Below, piece after piece: positions 32,328-42,343 of a DNA stretch of 64,000 bases; position 1 is the stretch's first letter; each line of letters opens with the position of its first letter. The notes below the pieces were generated by a model. The model did not search any database. It was not told the origin of the DNA and worked only from the letters and a program-made list of their open reading frames with translations. The position numbers and the translations under genes are program-made. The DNA is from a virus: positions 1 to 64,000 of the IMG/VR virus record IMGVR_UViG_3300022700_000278; one strand, given 5' to 3'.

Positions 32328-33053
32328 ATGAACCTTGCGTATCTCCAGAAACAGGGAGGAAACGGCCATCTGTTTGTGGCTGAAATCCCTGGGTGGGGAG
32401 ACGTCCCCTTCAAGCTGCCTTCGGTAAGAAGGGCCCAAGAATATTCTGCTGCTCTTGCTTTGGTTGATAAAACCAGGTCTTCTGGTTCTATCATACTGGA
32501 GCAAATTTTTAGAGAGTGTGTGGTAGACGAAGATCTTGCTTTTCATCGGCAAGATATCCCGGCAGGGATTGTAGATAGCGTGGCGAAAGAAATTCTTTTA
32601 CTGTCTGGTGTGTCTGAAGAAATCGTAGAGTACACACAGGGGCTGTTTCAAACTTATCGAACGCAGGCACAGACAATGTTGCCCACAATGAAAAGGGTTA
32701 TTTGTTCTGTGTTTGGTGGGTATACCTTAGAAACAGTAGGCGAATTAGACTATCAAACGGTTTGTGAAAACTTCATACAAGCAGAAACGGCTCTTATTGA
32801 TGGCGGGGTAATAGAGGGGCCTTTCTCTTTCGGCGACCAACAGGGTCAGGAGTTGGACTTTACCAAGGAGGGGGCAGCACAGCAGGCTGCTCTTGATGGC
32901 CGAGATCCTTCTGTCGCCACGAGCCCAGAGAAGCAGCGTATTTTCCGTGAAGCCAAAAAGAATACTGTCTTGGACAAACGAATACAACAGATAAAAGAAC
33001 AAAAGCTTCGCGAAGCAAGGGAAAAGAGCGCAAAAAAATACAGAAGGGGCTGA
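32328..33053 (+). CDS. Tail assembly chaperone 2 (paralogous domain)
   Basis: 241 aa from ATG 32328, six bases after the first chaperone. FRECVVDEDLAFHRQDIPAG and IVDSVAKEILLLSG parallel FDRCVLWPRLS and PAGLIGAVCEQIRINS of chaperone 1, so it probably carries the same fold. It is a separate gene rather than an obvious frameshift extension: there is a stop between them and no clear slippery site at the junction. The C-terminus is a charged helix (IQQIKEQKLREAREK). Confidence 0.68.
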   Translation: MNLAYLQKQGGNGHLFVAEIPGWGDVPFKLPSVRRAQEYSAALALVDKTRSSGSIILEQIFRECVVDEDLAFHRQDIPAGIVDSVAKEILLLSGVSEEIVEYTQGLFQTYRTQAQTMLPTMKRVICSVFGGYTLETVGELDYQTVCENFIQAETALIDGGVIEGPFSFGDQQGQELDFTKEGAAQQAALDGRDPSVATSPEKQRIFREAKKNTVLDKRIQQIKEQKLREAREKSAKKYRRG

Positions 33054-33059
33054 TGCTTT

Positions 33060-36000
33060 TTGCCCCTAAAGAACGACAACTCGTTTCTACTGTCTGGCTC
33101 ACAGCCACAAGACCCAACTGAATCTTCTGGAGCATTCGGGGTAGCTGGAGCAAGTCTTGCTGGCATTGGCCTTTCTGGTATGGTGCCGATTGGCCAAAAG
33201 AGGCTGTGGGACTATTATTTAAGCGGCATTAAGGCCGTAGAGACGGGGTTCCCTGGCGCTGTCTTAAGAACCTTTCGGGTATCAGAAACTCTTTCTCCTC
33301 TGGAGACATGGTCTAAGTTTGACCTGTCTCAAAAAATTATAGAAAGTAGGAGTCTGTACGGCCAGTATCTACGCCGGATGCTGGGCGAACAGACGTTGTC
33401 TGCCACGATCTCTCGGGGCACGGGAGTTTTTGGCGAGGTCGTAGACAAACAAGGAAAGACAATTGGTCTTGCCGCTAGCGTTGCGTCTGGCACGCAACGA
33501 GGCGAGACGATAGCTGACTATTACGCCAGGCTTGCCGGCGTTCCTGTTGACGAAGGCCTTTCTATTAGAGAAGGTGCGCTGAGATCAAGGTGGCAAGCAG
33601 AGGGTGCTGGCGTTCCCTATAAGAAGTGGGTAGACAAGCTTTCGTTCTCTGAGCGACAGCCTTCTATTCCTTTAATTGCTCCGTTTAGGAAAGAAGTCGA
33701 GTTTCTAGGAAAGAAGATTAGTCTTGGATCGTCTGCACAGCGAGCAGTTGCCAGAGCAGAAATCTTTCAGCGGTTTGTTCGGGCTAAAACAGCCACGACA
33801 GTAGGCCGACTCAATACGCTATTGCGCAAGCCTTTCGAGATGCCTGGCATCGGGAAGGCTTTGAAAAAAATACCGCTCATTAGTGGTATTGGGATGACAC
33901 CAGGCCCGGCTTCTTCAATGGTAGGAGGCTATGTCCGAAGGGGGATAGTTGCTGGCGGCGTCATGACCGCCTTGTCGTATTATGACTATCTCAGAAGCCA
34001 GGGAGGTCCTTCCTCTTTTGTCGCCGGTCCTGCTCTTGGCGGTGTTCTTGGCGGACTGTTGTCAAAAAAACATGGACGGCCAATTTCGGTAAAAGGAGCA
34101 ACTATTGGAGCGGCTGTCGGACTGGCGACGGCAATTTCTCCGCGTTTCCAAGAAGGTTTGTTCCATGGTGCTCTTTCACTTGTCGCAGATCTAAACCTTG
34201 CCAGGGCTGAAGTTTCCCAGAAACTTGGGTTGCAAAAAGCCGTTAGCCGCCAAGAAGAAATAACTCCTGGTCTATTGTCGGTTAAAACAGCAGCCGGATT
34301 TGCCGGTGTTGGTGCTCTTGGTGCCGGAATGGCTGGCTATGGAAAGCTTTTGGGCGTTGCAGCCAAAGAAAAGATGGCAACCAAAAGGCCATTTGAAGAG
34401 ATCTTTTCCCGTCTTAGAAGCGAATGGTATGGCGAAGGAGAAGAAATAGGTCGAGCAGGGGACTGGATTCAGCAAAAGATTGGTCGCCGACTAAAAGGTG
34501 TTCCGCTTGTTGGGAAGCGCCTCTCTAAAATAAAAAGCCCGATGGCGATGGGGGCCGTCGGGGGTGCTGCTCTCTGGTTAGTTGCCTCCACAGGCCTTCC
34601 TCTGTTGTCTGGAAACATAGGAGCTGCAATACCGGGAGCTAACCTGTTGGCGACAAAGGAAACTCCAGAAGAGTTGAGGCAGATATATTCTGGCGAGAAG
34701 GAGATTCCTGTAAGAAAAGGAAGGTTTTGGGAGATGGGTCGTTCCACCCCATACGAAGGTGGGCGTATCCAGTATTACAGAAAGCATGCTTTAGAGCGCC
34801 TTAGAGCTAGGGCATACCAGAAGGGTGTGTGGGGCGACGAAGAAGAAAAATGGGCCCACTCTCCCTTGCTGCATCCTTTCAAGGCTGTTTTTGGAAGTGA
34901 CGAGTGGAAGTATCACTATGAGATAAAACACCAATATGATCGGCCTGCTCCTTATTCTGGGACATACGGAGAGGATGTGCCCTTCATAGGTCCTCTAGTT
35001 GCTGCTACGGTAGGAAAACTATTGAAGCCGCGAAAGTATGTTCGTCCAGAAGAATGGATGGGAGAAAACGGGTACAGACATATACCTGGAGAAGAAGAGC
35101 CTGCGTATGAGCTTGGGGGTCTTCCACCAGGGGCCCCGGTTGCTCCCGAGGAAACTTCTCAGTTGCTTAATGAATTAATGTATAGGCGGCGAGAAGCGGT
35201 CGGTCTTGTTGGTTTTGCCGAGGGTGCTATTCAGGAAGCTATAACTGGGCGAGAAGAATACTTCCCCAACCTGACTACCATGGCCACGATGGGAGAAGAA
35301 ACTTCTTCTGAATATTGGTTGTGGGAGCACCTGAACCTGGGTGGTGCGCTTGCAACCTCTGAGGTTGTTAGGCGGTTTGTTCCTCATGAAAGAAGATATT
35401 TAGAAAAATACAATCCTTTGGCACGACAGGCTCCTTCTTGGATGCCAGAAGATTACTTCATAGACTTAAAGCGGGGCAATCCATTTGAAGAAATACCAGA
35501 AGCAGAGCTTCGTTTTCCTGGGGCGGGATATGCATCTTTGCATCCAGAAGTAGAGGGGTTGTCTCCCGAAGAATATCCGCTGGCTCATCGTCTTAAAATT
35601 CTTGGTGACGTCGCCTATTGGAGTCCCGAATATAGAAGCTTGGCGAAGGTTGCTCGCAAGGGACTGGGAGGTATGTCTCCAGAGCACCAAAGAATGGTTG
35701 ACCAAACAATAGAGCAGGTAAAAGAGAAAAAGCGGAGAAGAACATTCGACGAGTATCGTTTTCGCGACGAAGAGCTATCGGAAATGATGCTCACGATAAG
35801 GGGTGTCTTGTCTCCAAGAGAAGTGGTCACAAAAGAGCTTGGTCCTATGAAAGTATCGTTGCGTGGAGTTGGGGCAACTAGAGGGAATATGGACGAAGCA
35901 TTGGCTGCTGCAGAAGAAGCTCTTCTTGGCAAGAAAGTTTCTGTCATGACGCCTTCTTTGGAAGGTCGGCGCTATGATATCGTCTCGTCCGGTCCAAGAA

Positions 36001-37256
36001 TGAAGGGCGTCGCCATGTTAGACGACATCCCGTATGGCAGGTGGATGGCCGAGCAGGGATACACAGAAGAAAAGCCACTAGAGGGTGAGTTTGAGCAGCT
36101 CCAATATGATACGACGGCTAGAGTAGCCGGAGGGATTTGGGAGAACTTATCCCGTGCCATAGAGACTCCTTTTGAGGCTCTTACTCCGTTTTCCCCCGCA
36201 GCCAAGCTTATTAGAAAAAGATCTGCAATAGAAGAGTATGCCAAAACAGAAGCTATAAGCACCGAAGCTTCTTTCTGGAACAAGCCCTTGGAAAATTTTA
36301 TTTTCCCTGCCATGGAAGAGATGGAATATGCTCTTGGTGACGAAGAGATTCCTCAGCCAGTTCAAGAGAAAAGAAGAGCTGAAGAATACTTCGACATGTT
36401 GCAGTGGGAAAAGCAAAGAAGGCTTGCTGCGACAGCAGAAACGCCAGGAGATAAAGGCCGGGCATTAGCGCTGCAACGCAATACCATGTTTGGGGCCGAC
36501 CCATTTGGAAGTCCAGTTGGTGTTATGAGGTCGTTGCCCAGGACTTCAAGAGACTTCTTTCAGGCATTTTCAGAAGCAGAGACGCTTCGAGATAGGCAAA
36601 AAATTATGTCTCTTGTGTCAGAACAAGAAAGACGTGTTTATCTTGCTCAGTGGATGCGACAGCAACAGGTTGCTTTAGAGGCAAAGAAAATGGCCAGGTT
36701 GATGACCCGTCAGGACGCGATGAACCTTAATCGTATTTTGATGGCGCGTCGTTCCGAAGGATATGGATACACCTCCTCTGATCTGGAAGAGTGGGAGGCG
36801 GAAAGAAGCAGAGGTATTGCTTTCGACGATTGGCTTAGAGACAAGAAGGCCAAAGAATATTGGGACACACACTCCTTGCCTGGGGCCGATTGGATCGGCT
36901 GGCACCCCTCGGTCGACTTAGAAGATACACAAGCCCGATATCTTGAGCAGGAGGGGTTTGATCATCATGACTTTGACATCTGGGGAGATAAGATGCGCTC
37001 TCTTGCTAGAAAACCATATATAGATCAGGCCGCAGTCTCTTCTCTGAATCCCTTTGCCAATTCGCCTAGGGATTCTGTTGCTCAGGCCGCGCTGACCAAA
37101 TACAACATGAAGGCTCTGCAAAGTTCTTTGGGTGCTGATAATTCTAGGATAGAAATATCGAATATTGAAACGCCAGGAGTAAGCAGATACAATATAGATA
37201 TAAAAGATGAAAGATCTAGTTTGATAGAGGATCTAATGAAGGAGCTTGGTCTGTAG
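33060..37256 (+). CDS. Giant tail protein, candidate tape measure 1 (1398 aa)
   Basis: TTG 33060 with AGAAGGGG about 10 bases upstream; an ATG at 33053 is out of frame and stops after 22 codons. Residues about 25-520 contain repeated Gly/Ala-rich hydrophobic segments (AGASLAGIGLSGMV, VAGGVMTALSYYDYL, VAGPALGGVLGGLL, GAAVGLATAI, AVGGAALWLVA), as in tape-measure proteins that insert into the host membrane. The remainder is charged, helical and Tyr/Glu-rich. Position after the chaperones supports a tape measure. At roughly 1.5 angstrom per residue it would specify a tail of about 210 nm. Confidence 0.75.
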   Translation: MPLKNDNSFLLSGSQPQDPTESSGAFGVAGASLAGIGLSGMVPIGQKRLWDYYLSGIKAVETGFPGAVLRTFRVSETLSPLETWSKFDLSQKIIESRSLYGQYLRRMLGEQTLSATISRGTGVFGEVVDKQGKTIGLAASVASGTQRGETIADYYARLAGVPVDEGLSIREGALRSRWQAEGAGVPYKKWVDKLSFSERQPSIPLIAPFRKEVEFLGKKISLGSSAQRAVARAEIFQRFVRAKTATTVGRLNTLLRKPFEMPGIGKALKKIPLISGIGMTPGPASSMVGGYVRRGIVAGGVMTALSYYDYLRSQGGPSSFVAGPALGGVLGGLLSKKHGRPISVKGATIGAAVGLATAISPRFQEGLFHGALSLVADLNLARAEVSQKLGLQKAVSRQEEITPGLLSVKTAAGFAGVGALGAGMAGYGKLLGVAAKEKMATKRPFEEIFSRLRSEWYGEGEEIGRAGDWIQQKIGRRLKGVPLVGKRLSKIKSPMAMGAVGGAALWLVASTGLPLLSGNIGAAIPGANLLATKETPEELRQIYSGEKEIPVRKGRFWEMGRSTPYEGGRIQYYRKHALERLRARAYQKGVWGDEEEKWAHSPLLHPFKAVFGSDEWKYHYEIKHQYDRPAPYSGTYGEDVPFIGPLVAATVGKLLKPRKYVRPEEWMGENGYRHIPGEEEPAYELGGLPPGAPVAPEETSQLLNELMYRRREAVGLVGFAEGAIQEAITGREEYFPNLTTMATMGEETSSEYWLWEHLNLGGALATSEVVRRFVPHERRYLEKYNPLARQAPSWMPEDYFIDLKRGNPFEEIPEAELRFPGAGYASLHPEVEGLSPEEYPLAHRLKILGDVAYWSPEYRSLAKVARKGLGGMSPEHQRMVDQTIEQVKEKKRRRTFDEYRFRDEELSEMMLTIRGVLSPREVVTKELGPMKVSLRGVGATRGNMDEALAAAEEALLGKKVSVMTPSLEGRRYDIVSSGPRMKGVAMLDDIPYGRWMAEQGYTEEKPLEGEFEQLQYDTTARVAGGIWENLSRAIETPFEALTPFSPAAKLIRKRSAIEEYAKTEAISTEASFWNKPLENFIFPAMEEMEYALGDEEIPQPVQEKRRAEEYFDMLQWEKQRRLAATAETPGDKGRALALQRNTMFGADPFGSPVGVMRSLPRTSRDFFQAFSEAETLRDRQKIMSLVSEQERRVYLAQWMRQQQVALEAKKMARLMTRQDAMNLNRILMARRSEGYGYTSSDLEEWEAERSRGIAFDDWLRDKKAKEYWDTHSLPGADWIGWHPSVDLEDTQARYLEQEGFDHHDFDIWGDKMRSLARKPYIDQAAVSSLNPFANSPRDSVAQAALTKYNMKALQSSLGADNSRIEISNIETPGVSRYNIDIKDERSSLIEDLMKELGL

Positions 37257-40200
37257 TGCCTGATTATCGAGAAGAACGTTCTCCGCTGTGGGGATTAGCA
37301 GCAACGGGTGCTTTTGCTGGTGGGACTGCATATGGTTTGCAGGGTCGTTGGCAAGAGCTTTTTCGAGCGACTCAGTCGGCGAATACGAGACAATATTCGG
37401 CGGCCGAGCAAGCTGTCGGAGGCATGGCTCGTTTTGCAGAATCAGCCAACGCCACGGGCTTAGGTTTGTTAAGAGACTTCGCTGGGACAGAAGTAGCTGC
37501 AGCAGATGCGCCTGCGTTTAAAAGAGATGTCGCTATAAGCGCCTACGAGGCCATTCTGAAGGGCAAAGGACAGACTGGTCATGAGGAGGCCTATTCTGTT
37601 TTTCAAGAGGTTGTGGGGGCATCTGATGCGACACAGGCTGCTTCTGTTGCCCAAAGAGAACTAGACCGGTTGGGTGGGGATGTTGGTCTTTTCTCGAAAA
37701 GAGTAGAACAGTTTTTCCCCGGCGGGGCCTATGAGGGACTCGCCAAAGACATGGGAGAATTCTCTGGGATGGTTCTCTCTGATCCCAAGACAGAGATCCC
37801 GTTTACGGCGCTATCTACACAGAGTCGCTCCGTAGCAGAAGAGACACAGGCTCGCTTGGGGAGAATTTTTAAGGATAGGTCGGTTGCCTGGTCTCCAAGC
37901 TATCACAAGGTTGGGGAGCAAGAAATCTTAAGTGCGACCATTAGCACGCCAGGTCGCCCCACTCACTTAAACATTCCTCTTAGATCCGATGTGGGAGAGA
38001 CATATGCTGGTCCCGGGTTTAGAAACAAATATATAACCAGAGGAGCTTGGGAGATAACCCCACAGGGGGTTCGGCAAAAAAGCATTTCTCAGCTTTATCT
38101 GGATACGCTAGAGACAGAAGCCTCTATGGCAGAAAGTTCTGTCGGGCTTGCTCGAGCTGTTGAAAGAGCCAAGACTACGGTTCAAGAAAAAACAATGGTC
38201 TGGAGTCCGTCCGAAGAGATGCTTACAACAGGGGACCGGTTGCGTCAAAGAATCACAGCGTCCCAGAGAGCATATGTCGGCAAAGACATTTCACCTGCGA
38301 CAATTCGAGCAGGCATAGAGGCAGGGGGGTTGCCGCTTGGATCTCCTGCTCAAGTTGCCAAGGGAGTGTTGACGGACGTGGACTGGCAGAAAGAGTTGCT
38401 TGGTCCGCTGGGAGAGTTGATGCCCGCTCACAGAAGACCCTTGCAGTTTATTCGGGAGGGATGGCAGCTTTCTGATATAGCAAGAACAGAGCAAGGGGGG
38501 ACTTATGCTCGTGAGGGTGCCCTGGGAGAGCTGGCTTCCAGGTTTTCTCCTGCGGTAGCACCTGGGTTCGAGGAAGCAACAAGGGGGCATGTGGCGCCTG
38601 CGGCATCAACGTTTTATTTGAAGCCTGGTGCTACGGACTACTCGAAACAGTTAGCAGAAGAAATGGGAATCATGTCTCGAGAGGCTGCTGCTTTGCAAAA
38701 GTGGGAGAGGGTCTCTTCTCAAAAGCTACGGGTCGCCGAAGGAATGCCTTTGACAAACGAAATCAAGCAGCATATGGAGAAAGAAACCTTAGAGCTGGGG
38801 AAGCCCTATCTTTTTGACCAGCCAGTTCCTCTTGAGCCTGGCCAGGGCCTTGGCATCGGAGACAAGGGGCAAATAGCAAAAATTCGCCGCAAACGAGGGG
38901 TACAGCAGTTTCTTATGGGATATGAGGTATTGGATGCCGGAAGAATAAAGGCCAATATCAAAGAGGTCGTCCACATGAGAGATGGCGATGTGCAAAAATT
39001 CTTCTCTGCTGGATCCGACATTAAGCACACCATCAAGAGAGCGGATCCACAGGAGTTTTTGAGAACGCTGGGAGTAAGCACAGCCCCCGTCGATGTTGTG
39101 GTGCCCGGAGAGAGATTGACAAAAACCCCATATGCGTTGTTTTCTCAGCAGATAAGTGGAATGCAAGAATTTGCCGCCAAAAGAATAGATGCTGTGAGGG
39201 CGAAGGGAATCATCTCGGACATTTCTGGACTAGAAGAGTACGTGAAAGATCCTCTTCGTTCCCTTGGCTTAACAGAGGATTTCCTTGGCAGCAAGAAGAT
39301 TCAAAAGACGGGACAGCTTTCCAGTGCGATTCAAAACAGAATTGTTTTAGGTGCCGAGCGCCTTGGTCTAATGAGAAGCAAGATTGCTCCAGAAATTTTT
39401 GGGATGATGGATCCGGCAGACGTCGACCGAATGATAGATGTGGCAGAGGACCTCTCTGAAGAAGTTGTTTCTGTTGAGACCAAAGAAAAGCTTATGCGGG
39501 CAATAGGTGCTTCCAAGGGCGTCCGTGGTTCTTCTCATATGTTTCTTGGAGATCTCATAGCAGAGGGCGGAACAGGGAACATGGCCAAGTGGGAGCCTTC
39601 TTTGTTCCATTGGTTGACGAAAGGTGGCCCCCCTGGTCTTGGTGCCAAATGGGCAACTGACATAGAGAGAAGGCTTGTTGGCCAGGAGGGTGCCGAAGAT
39701 ACAGTAAGAGAAATGACTAGGATGCAAAAAAGCCTCTTGGGAGAGGGGAGCTTTGTAGAAAGAGTTAAGGCTGGTTTCTTAGACGAGGAAGACTTTTTGT
39801 CTTTGGGAAAAGACGACCTGGTGAAGGCTCAGGGAAGATGGGTCAATCTTGGACAGAGCGTTGACGAGTTTGGCGGCAAAAGAATTTTTATTCCTGGGCA
39901 CGAGGCTGCCCCGCAACTGGGGTCTCTCAAAACAGATACGGGAGAGCTTGTCCGGTCTGAATTTGAAAATGCTTTGTTTGACTTGCAGTCCTCTTTAAAA
40001 GATCAGTCGGAGAACGCAGAAAGAAAGATATTAGAATCTGCAAGAAACTTGAGAGCAATTGGACACGCACAGTGGAGTGGCGCTGTTACAATGAGAGAGC
40101 GTGCATATGGTACCAGAATGCTCGCTGCTCAACGTTTGCAGATGATAGACGAGGCCGAGGATCTTGCTGATAACGTGGCAAAGTATACTCACAAAATAAG

Positions 40201-41737
40201 CTCTCGTACTGCGACAGACATGTTTGAAGAAATGCAGGCAGCAGCACCAGACGAAACAACCAGAGCCTTTCTTTCTGCTCAACAAGAGGCTTTTGAACAG
40301 GGAGAAAGAATTCCAGGGCTTGTCGGAAGATATCCTGCTGTGGGTCCTTATAGCGTTCAGCCAACATTCTTTCAAAAGGCCGACGACGCGTTAGACGAAG
40401 CAGTGTACTCTCCAGACATCGACGACGAAATCACAATTGCTGGCGAAGGAATTCGCGGAACAAGCAAAAAAGTCAGCGTTGGCCAAGGGGTCGGACAGAG
40501 ACTAGACTATGACCTTGACCGACAAATTATTTCTTTTCTGTCTGATCAAGAAACTTCTTCAAAGACGTCGCGTTATTTGTCGGGACAGCTTGCAGGAGAT
40601 TACGAAGAATTTCTTGGAAGGCACTATGGCCTACAGCAATTGTTTGAAGAAAACAAGCCAGCAGGTGTTGATGTTGCAAGAGGCATACAGGAAAGGCTTG
40701 ATAGTGGAGCAAAACACTATATTGGGCAAATGGGAATTGGCAAAACAAATGTTGCGTTAGAAAAATTTCGTCGGGCCTCTGCTTTGAGAGGCGCTGACTT
40801 CCAGGCAAAATACGAACCCCTGCTTTGGCATATGGAGGAAACGGCTACTATTATGGCAAAGCATGGTGGCGCTCACGCTGCAGAAGAGCTCTATTCTAAA
40901 TATGGACGAGCAACTGCAGCAATAGAGAGAGGAAGAGTAGATGAAGGCGCAAGGCTTCTGCAAGAAACCATCGAAGCGCTGGGCGGAAAGGAATCTGCTA
41001 GGCTAAGTGTGTCCTTTGCCAGAACGGGCAGAGAGGTTGCGTATGATTACGATCCTTCTTCGATGGCACAGGATCTGTCTAGTGCATACGCAGAAACACA
41101 CGATGAAATTCGGCCTGCCATGGACATTAGTCGACAAAGCAAACGGGCTGCCGTAAACCTTTCGGAAGAAGAGATTAAAAAACAAATCAGCTTGTTAGAA
41201 AGTCGAGTGCAGGTTGATGCAGCACAAGTGATTCGAGCACAAAGAACAATGGGATCAGCTAGCATAGGGGCGAGAACACAGAGAGCTGCGACTGTCGCAA
41301 GGAGTCGGTATAGGGCAATAGGCAATGTGTTAAAGAAGGGTAAGGGGCCAATGGCCTTGGGTGCTGCTGCGGCGGCTGGTATATTATTAGCATCACCACC
41401 TGTGTCTGGCACCATACCTGCCAATCCAAACATAGAGGGTGCTGCTGGTGGGAGAAATATTAATCCAGAAGATTCTATCCCACCGTCTGGGCCGGGCATG
41501 AGGCCTCCAAGGTCTGGAATGAGAGCCTCTCCAAAAGCTTACCTCCAGAAAGAAGGGTCTACGATGGCGAACATGAGAGCAACTTCTTCTGATTTTGGAG
41601 CGGAAAGGGTTTCGGAGACTCTAAGGCAAATGAGAGAATTGGAGTCAACAAGGATGCGCTCTAGAATAAAAATATCTGACAATCGAGAATCTCTAGATTC
41701 GAGAATGTTGGCAGACAAAATTTACCGGAGTATGTAA
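37256..41737 (+). CDS. Giant tail protein, candidate tape measure 2 (1493 aa)
   Basis: GTG 37256 overlaps the preceding TAG. It is mostly helical, rich in Glu, Ala and Arg, with one short hydrophobic N-terminal stretch (GLAATGAFAGGTAYGL) and one near 1360-1385 (MALGAAAAAGILLASPPVSG). No enzymatic motif was found. Length and helical content fit a tape measure as well as the previous gene does, so the tape-measure role may be divided between the two proteins or one may be an injected protein. Which one sets tail length cannot be decided. Confidence 0.72.
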   Translation: MPDYREERSPLWGLAATGAFAGGTAYGLQGRWQELFRATQSANTRQYSAAEQAVGGMARFAESANATGLGLLRDFAGTEVAAADAPAFKRDVAISAYEAILKGKGQTGHEEAYSVFQEVVGASDATQAASVAQRELDRLGGDVGLFSKRVEQFFPGGAYEGLAKDMGEFSGMVLSDPKTEIPFTALSTQSRSVAEETQARLGRIFKDRSVAWSPSYHKVGEQEILSATISTPGRPTHLNIPLRSDVGETYAGPGFRNKYITRGAWEITPQGVRQKSISQLYLDTLETEASMAESSVGLARAVERAKTTVQEKTMVWSPSEEMLTTGDRLRQRITASQRAYVGKDISPATIRAGIEAGGLPLGSPAQVAKGVLTDVDWQKELLGPLGELMPAHRRPLQFIREGWQLSDIARTEQGGTYAREGALGELASRFSPAVAPGFEEATRGHVAPAASTFYLKPGATDYSKQLAEEMGIMSREAAALQKWERVSSQKLRVAEGMPLTNEIKQHMEKETLELGKPYLFDQPVPLEPGQGLGIGDKGQIAKIRRKRGVQQFLMGYEVLDAGRIKANIKEVVHMRDGDVQKFFSAGSDIKHTIKRADPQEFLRTLGVSTAPVDVVVPGERLTKTPYALFSQQISGMQEFAAKRIDAVRAKGIISDISGLEEYVKDPLRSLGLTEDFLGSKKIQKTGQLSSAIQNRIVLGAERLGLMRSKIAPEIFGMMDPADVDRMIDVAEDLSEEVVSVETKEKLMRAIGASKGVRGSSHMFLGDLIAEGGTGNMAKWEPSLFHWLTKGGPPGLGAKWATDIERRLVGQEGAEDTVREMTRMQKSLLGEGSFVERVKAGFLDEEDFLSLGKDDLVKAQGRWVNLGQSVDEFGGKRIFIPGHEAAPQLGSLKTDTGELVRSEFENALFDLQSSLKDQSENAERKILESARNLRAIGHAQWSGAVTMRERAYGTRMLAAQRLQMIDEAEDLADNVAKYTHKISSRTATDMFEEMQAAAPDETTRAFLSAQQEAFEQGERIPGLVGRYPAVGPYSVQPTFFQKADDALDEAVYSPDIDDEITIAGEGIRGTSKKVSVGQGVGQRLDYDLDRQIISFLSDQETSSKTSRYLSGQLAGDYEEFLGRHYGLQQLFEENKPAGVDVARGIQERLDSGAKHYIGQMGIGKTNVALEKFRRASALRGADFQAKYEPLLWHMEETATIMAKHGGAHAAEELYSKYGRATAAIERGRVDEGARLLQETIEALGGKESARLSVSFARTGREVAYDYDPSSMAQDLSSAYAETHDEIRPAMDISRQSKRAAVNLSEEEIKKQISLLESRVQVDAAQVIRAQRTMGSASIGARTQRAATVARSRYRAIGNVLKKGKGPMALGAAAAAGILLASPPVSGTIPANPNIEGAAGGRNINPEDSIPPSGPGMRPPRSGMRASPKAYLQKEGSTMANMRATSSDFGAERVSETLRQMRELESTRMRSRIKISDNRESLDSRMLADKIYRSM

Positions 41738-42342
41738 TGCCTACAAAACAGCAAACACAATCTGGCGAAGGAAGTCAGAAAAAGCAAGTGAAGAAAACGC
41801 AAGAAAGCGTTGTTGTTGCTAGACAAAAGGATGTTAGAGAAGAGTTCTCTGACTTGCCGGCAGATGTTTTGGTTATAAATGATATTTTGTTTAGAGATGT
41901 TCCGATGACGGCTATTTCTATAGAGAACGAAGCAGACATAGCGGTGACAGAGACTCTTAGGACAGAGGCTCCTCATATTCAACCAAAAGGCCGAGACTCC
42001 GCAGTGGTTTCATTGCAGTTGATGTTTAGAGAGGGGCATGAGCAAACAGTAACATTGCGTAGGCTGATGGCAGAGCTACAACATAGTCCGTTTGTGTTTT
42101 TAGAAAACAATAAAGTGCGACAAACTCTTTTTGCTTCGCGCGCAGGCAAGACAGGCCCTGTTTTAGAAACGATGGCTTTTGTTGTGCATTTCGGCTCTCT
42201 TTCTATTAGCCAACAACTACCAGGCACGATTGTGTTGGATCTTCAGTTGTCCGAGTTTAACTACAAGCCATTTTCTGAGCATTTTTGGTATAGCAGTACA
42301 ATAGCGGGCATCCCTACAGAGATGCGAGGAGCGAGATCTTAA
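41737..42342 (+). CDS. Small baseplate/tube-proximal protein (201 aa)
   Basis: ATG 41737 overlaps the previous stop. After a charged 40-residue tail, a beta-rich domain follows (AISIENEADIAVTETLRTEA, GRDSAVVSLQLMF, TIVLDLQLSEFNYKPFS). A similar arrangement, including GRDSGAVSMQ and a closing strand with EFLSRDFIEPTF, appears inside the hub protein at roughly residues 530-690, suggesting a shared fold. It is probably a baseplate-tube junction protein (inference). Confidence 0.75.
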   Translation: MPTKQQTQSGEGSQKKQVKKTQESVVVARQKDVREEFSDLPADVLVINDILFRDVPMTAISIENEADIAVTETLRTEAPHIQPKGRDSAVVSLQLMFREGHEQTVTLRRLMAELQHSPFVFLENNKVRQTLFASRAGKTGPVLETMAFVVHFGSLSISQQLPGTIVLDLQLSEFNYKPFSEHFWYSSTIAGIPTEMRGARS

Positions 42343-42343
42343 T

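Noticed and set aside
32290-32330. Programmed frameshift between the tail chaperone genes
   Set aside because: No heptameric slippery sequence or pause structure seen; the second gene has its own ATG.
33053-33121. Short ORF from ATG 33053
   Set aside because: Ends after 22 codons with no recognisable product; more likely a chance ATG or part of a start-control context.
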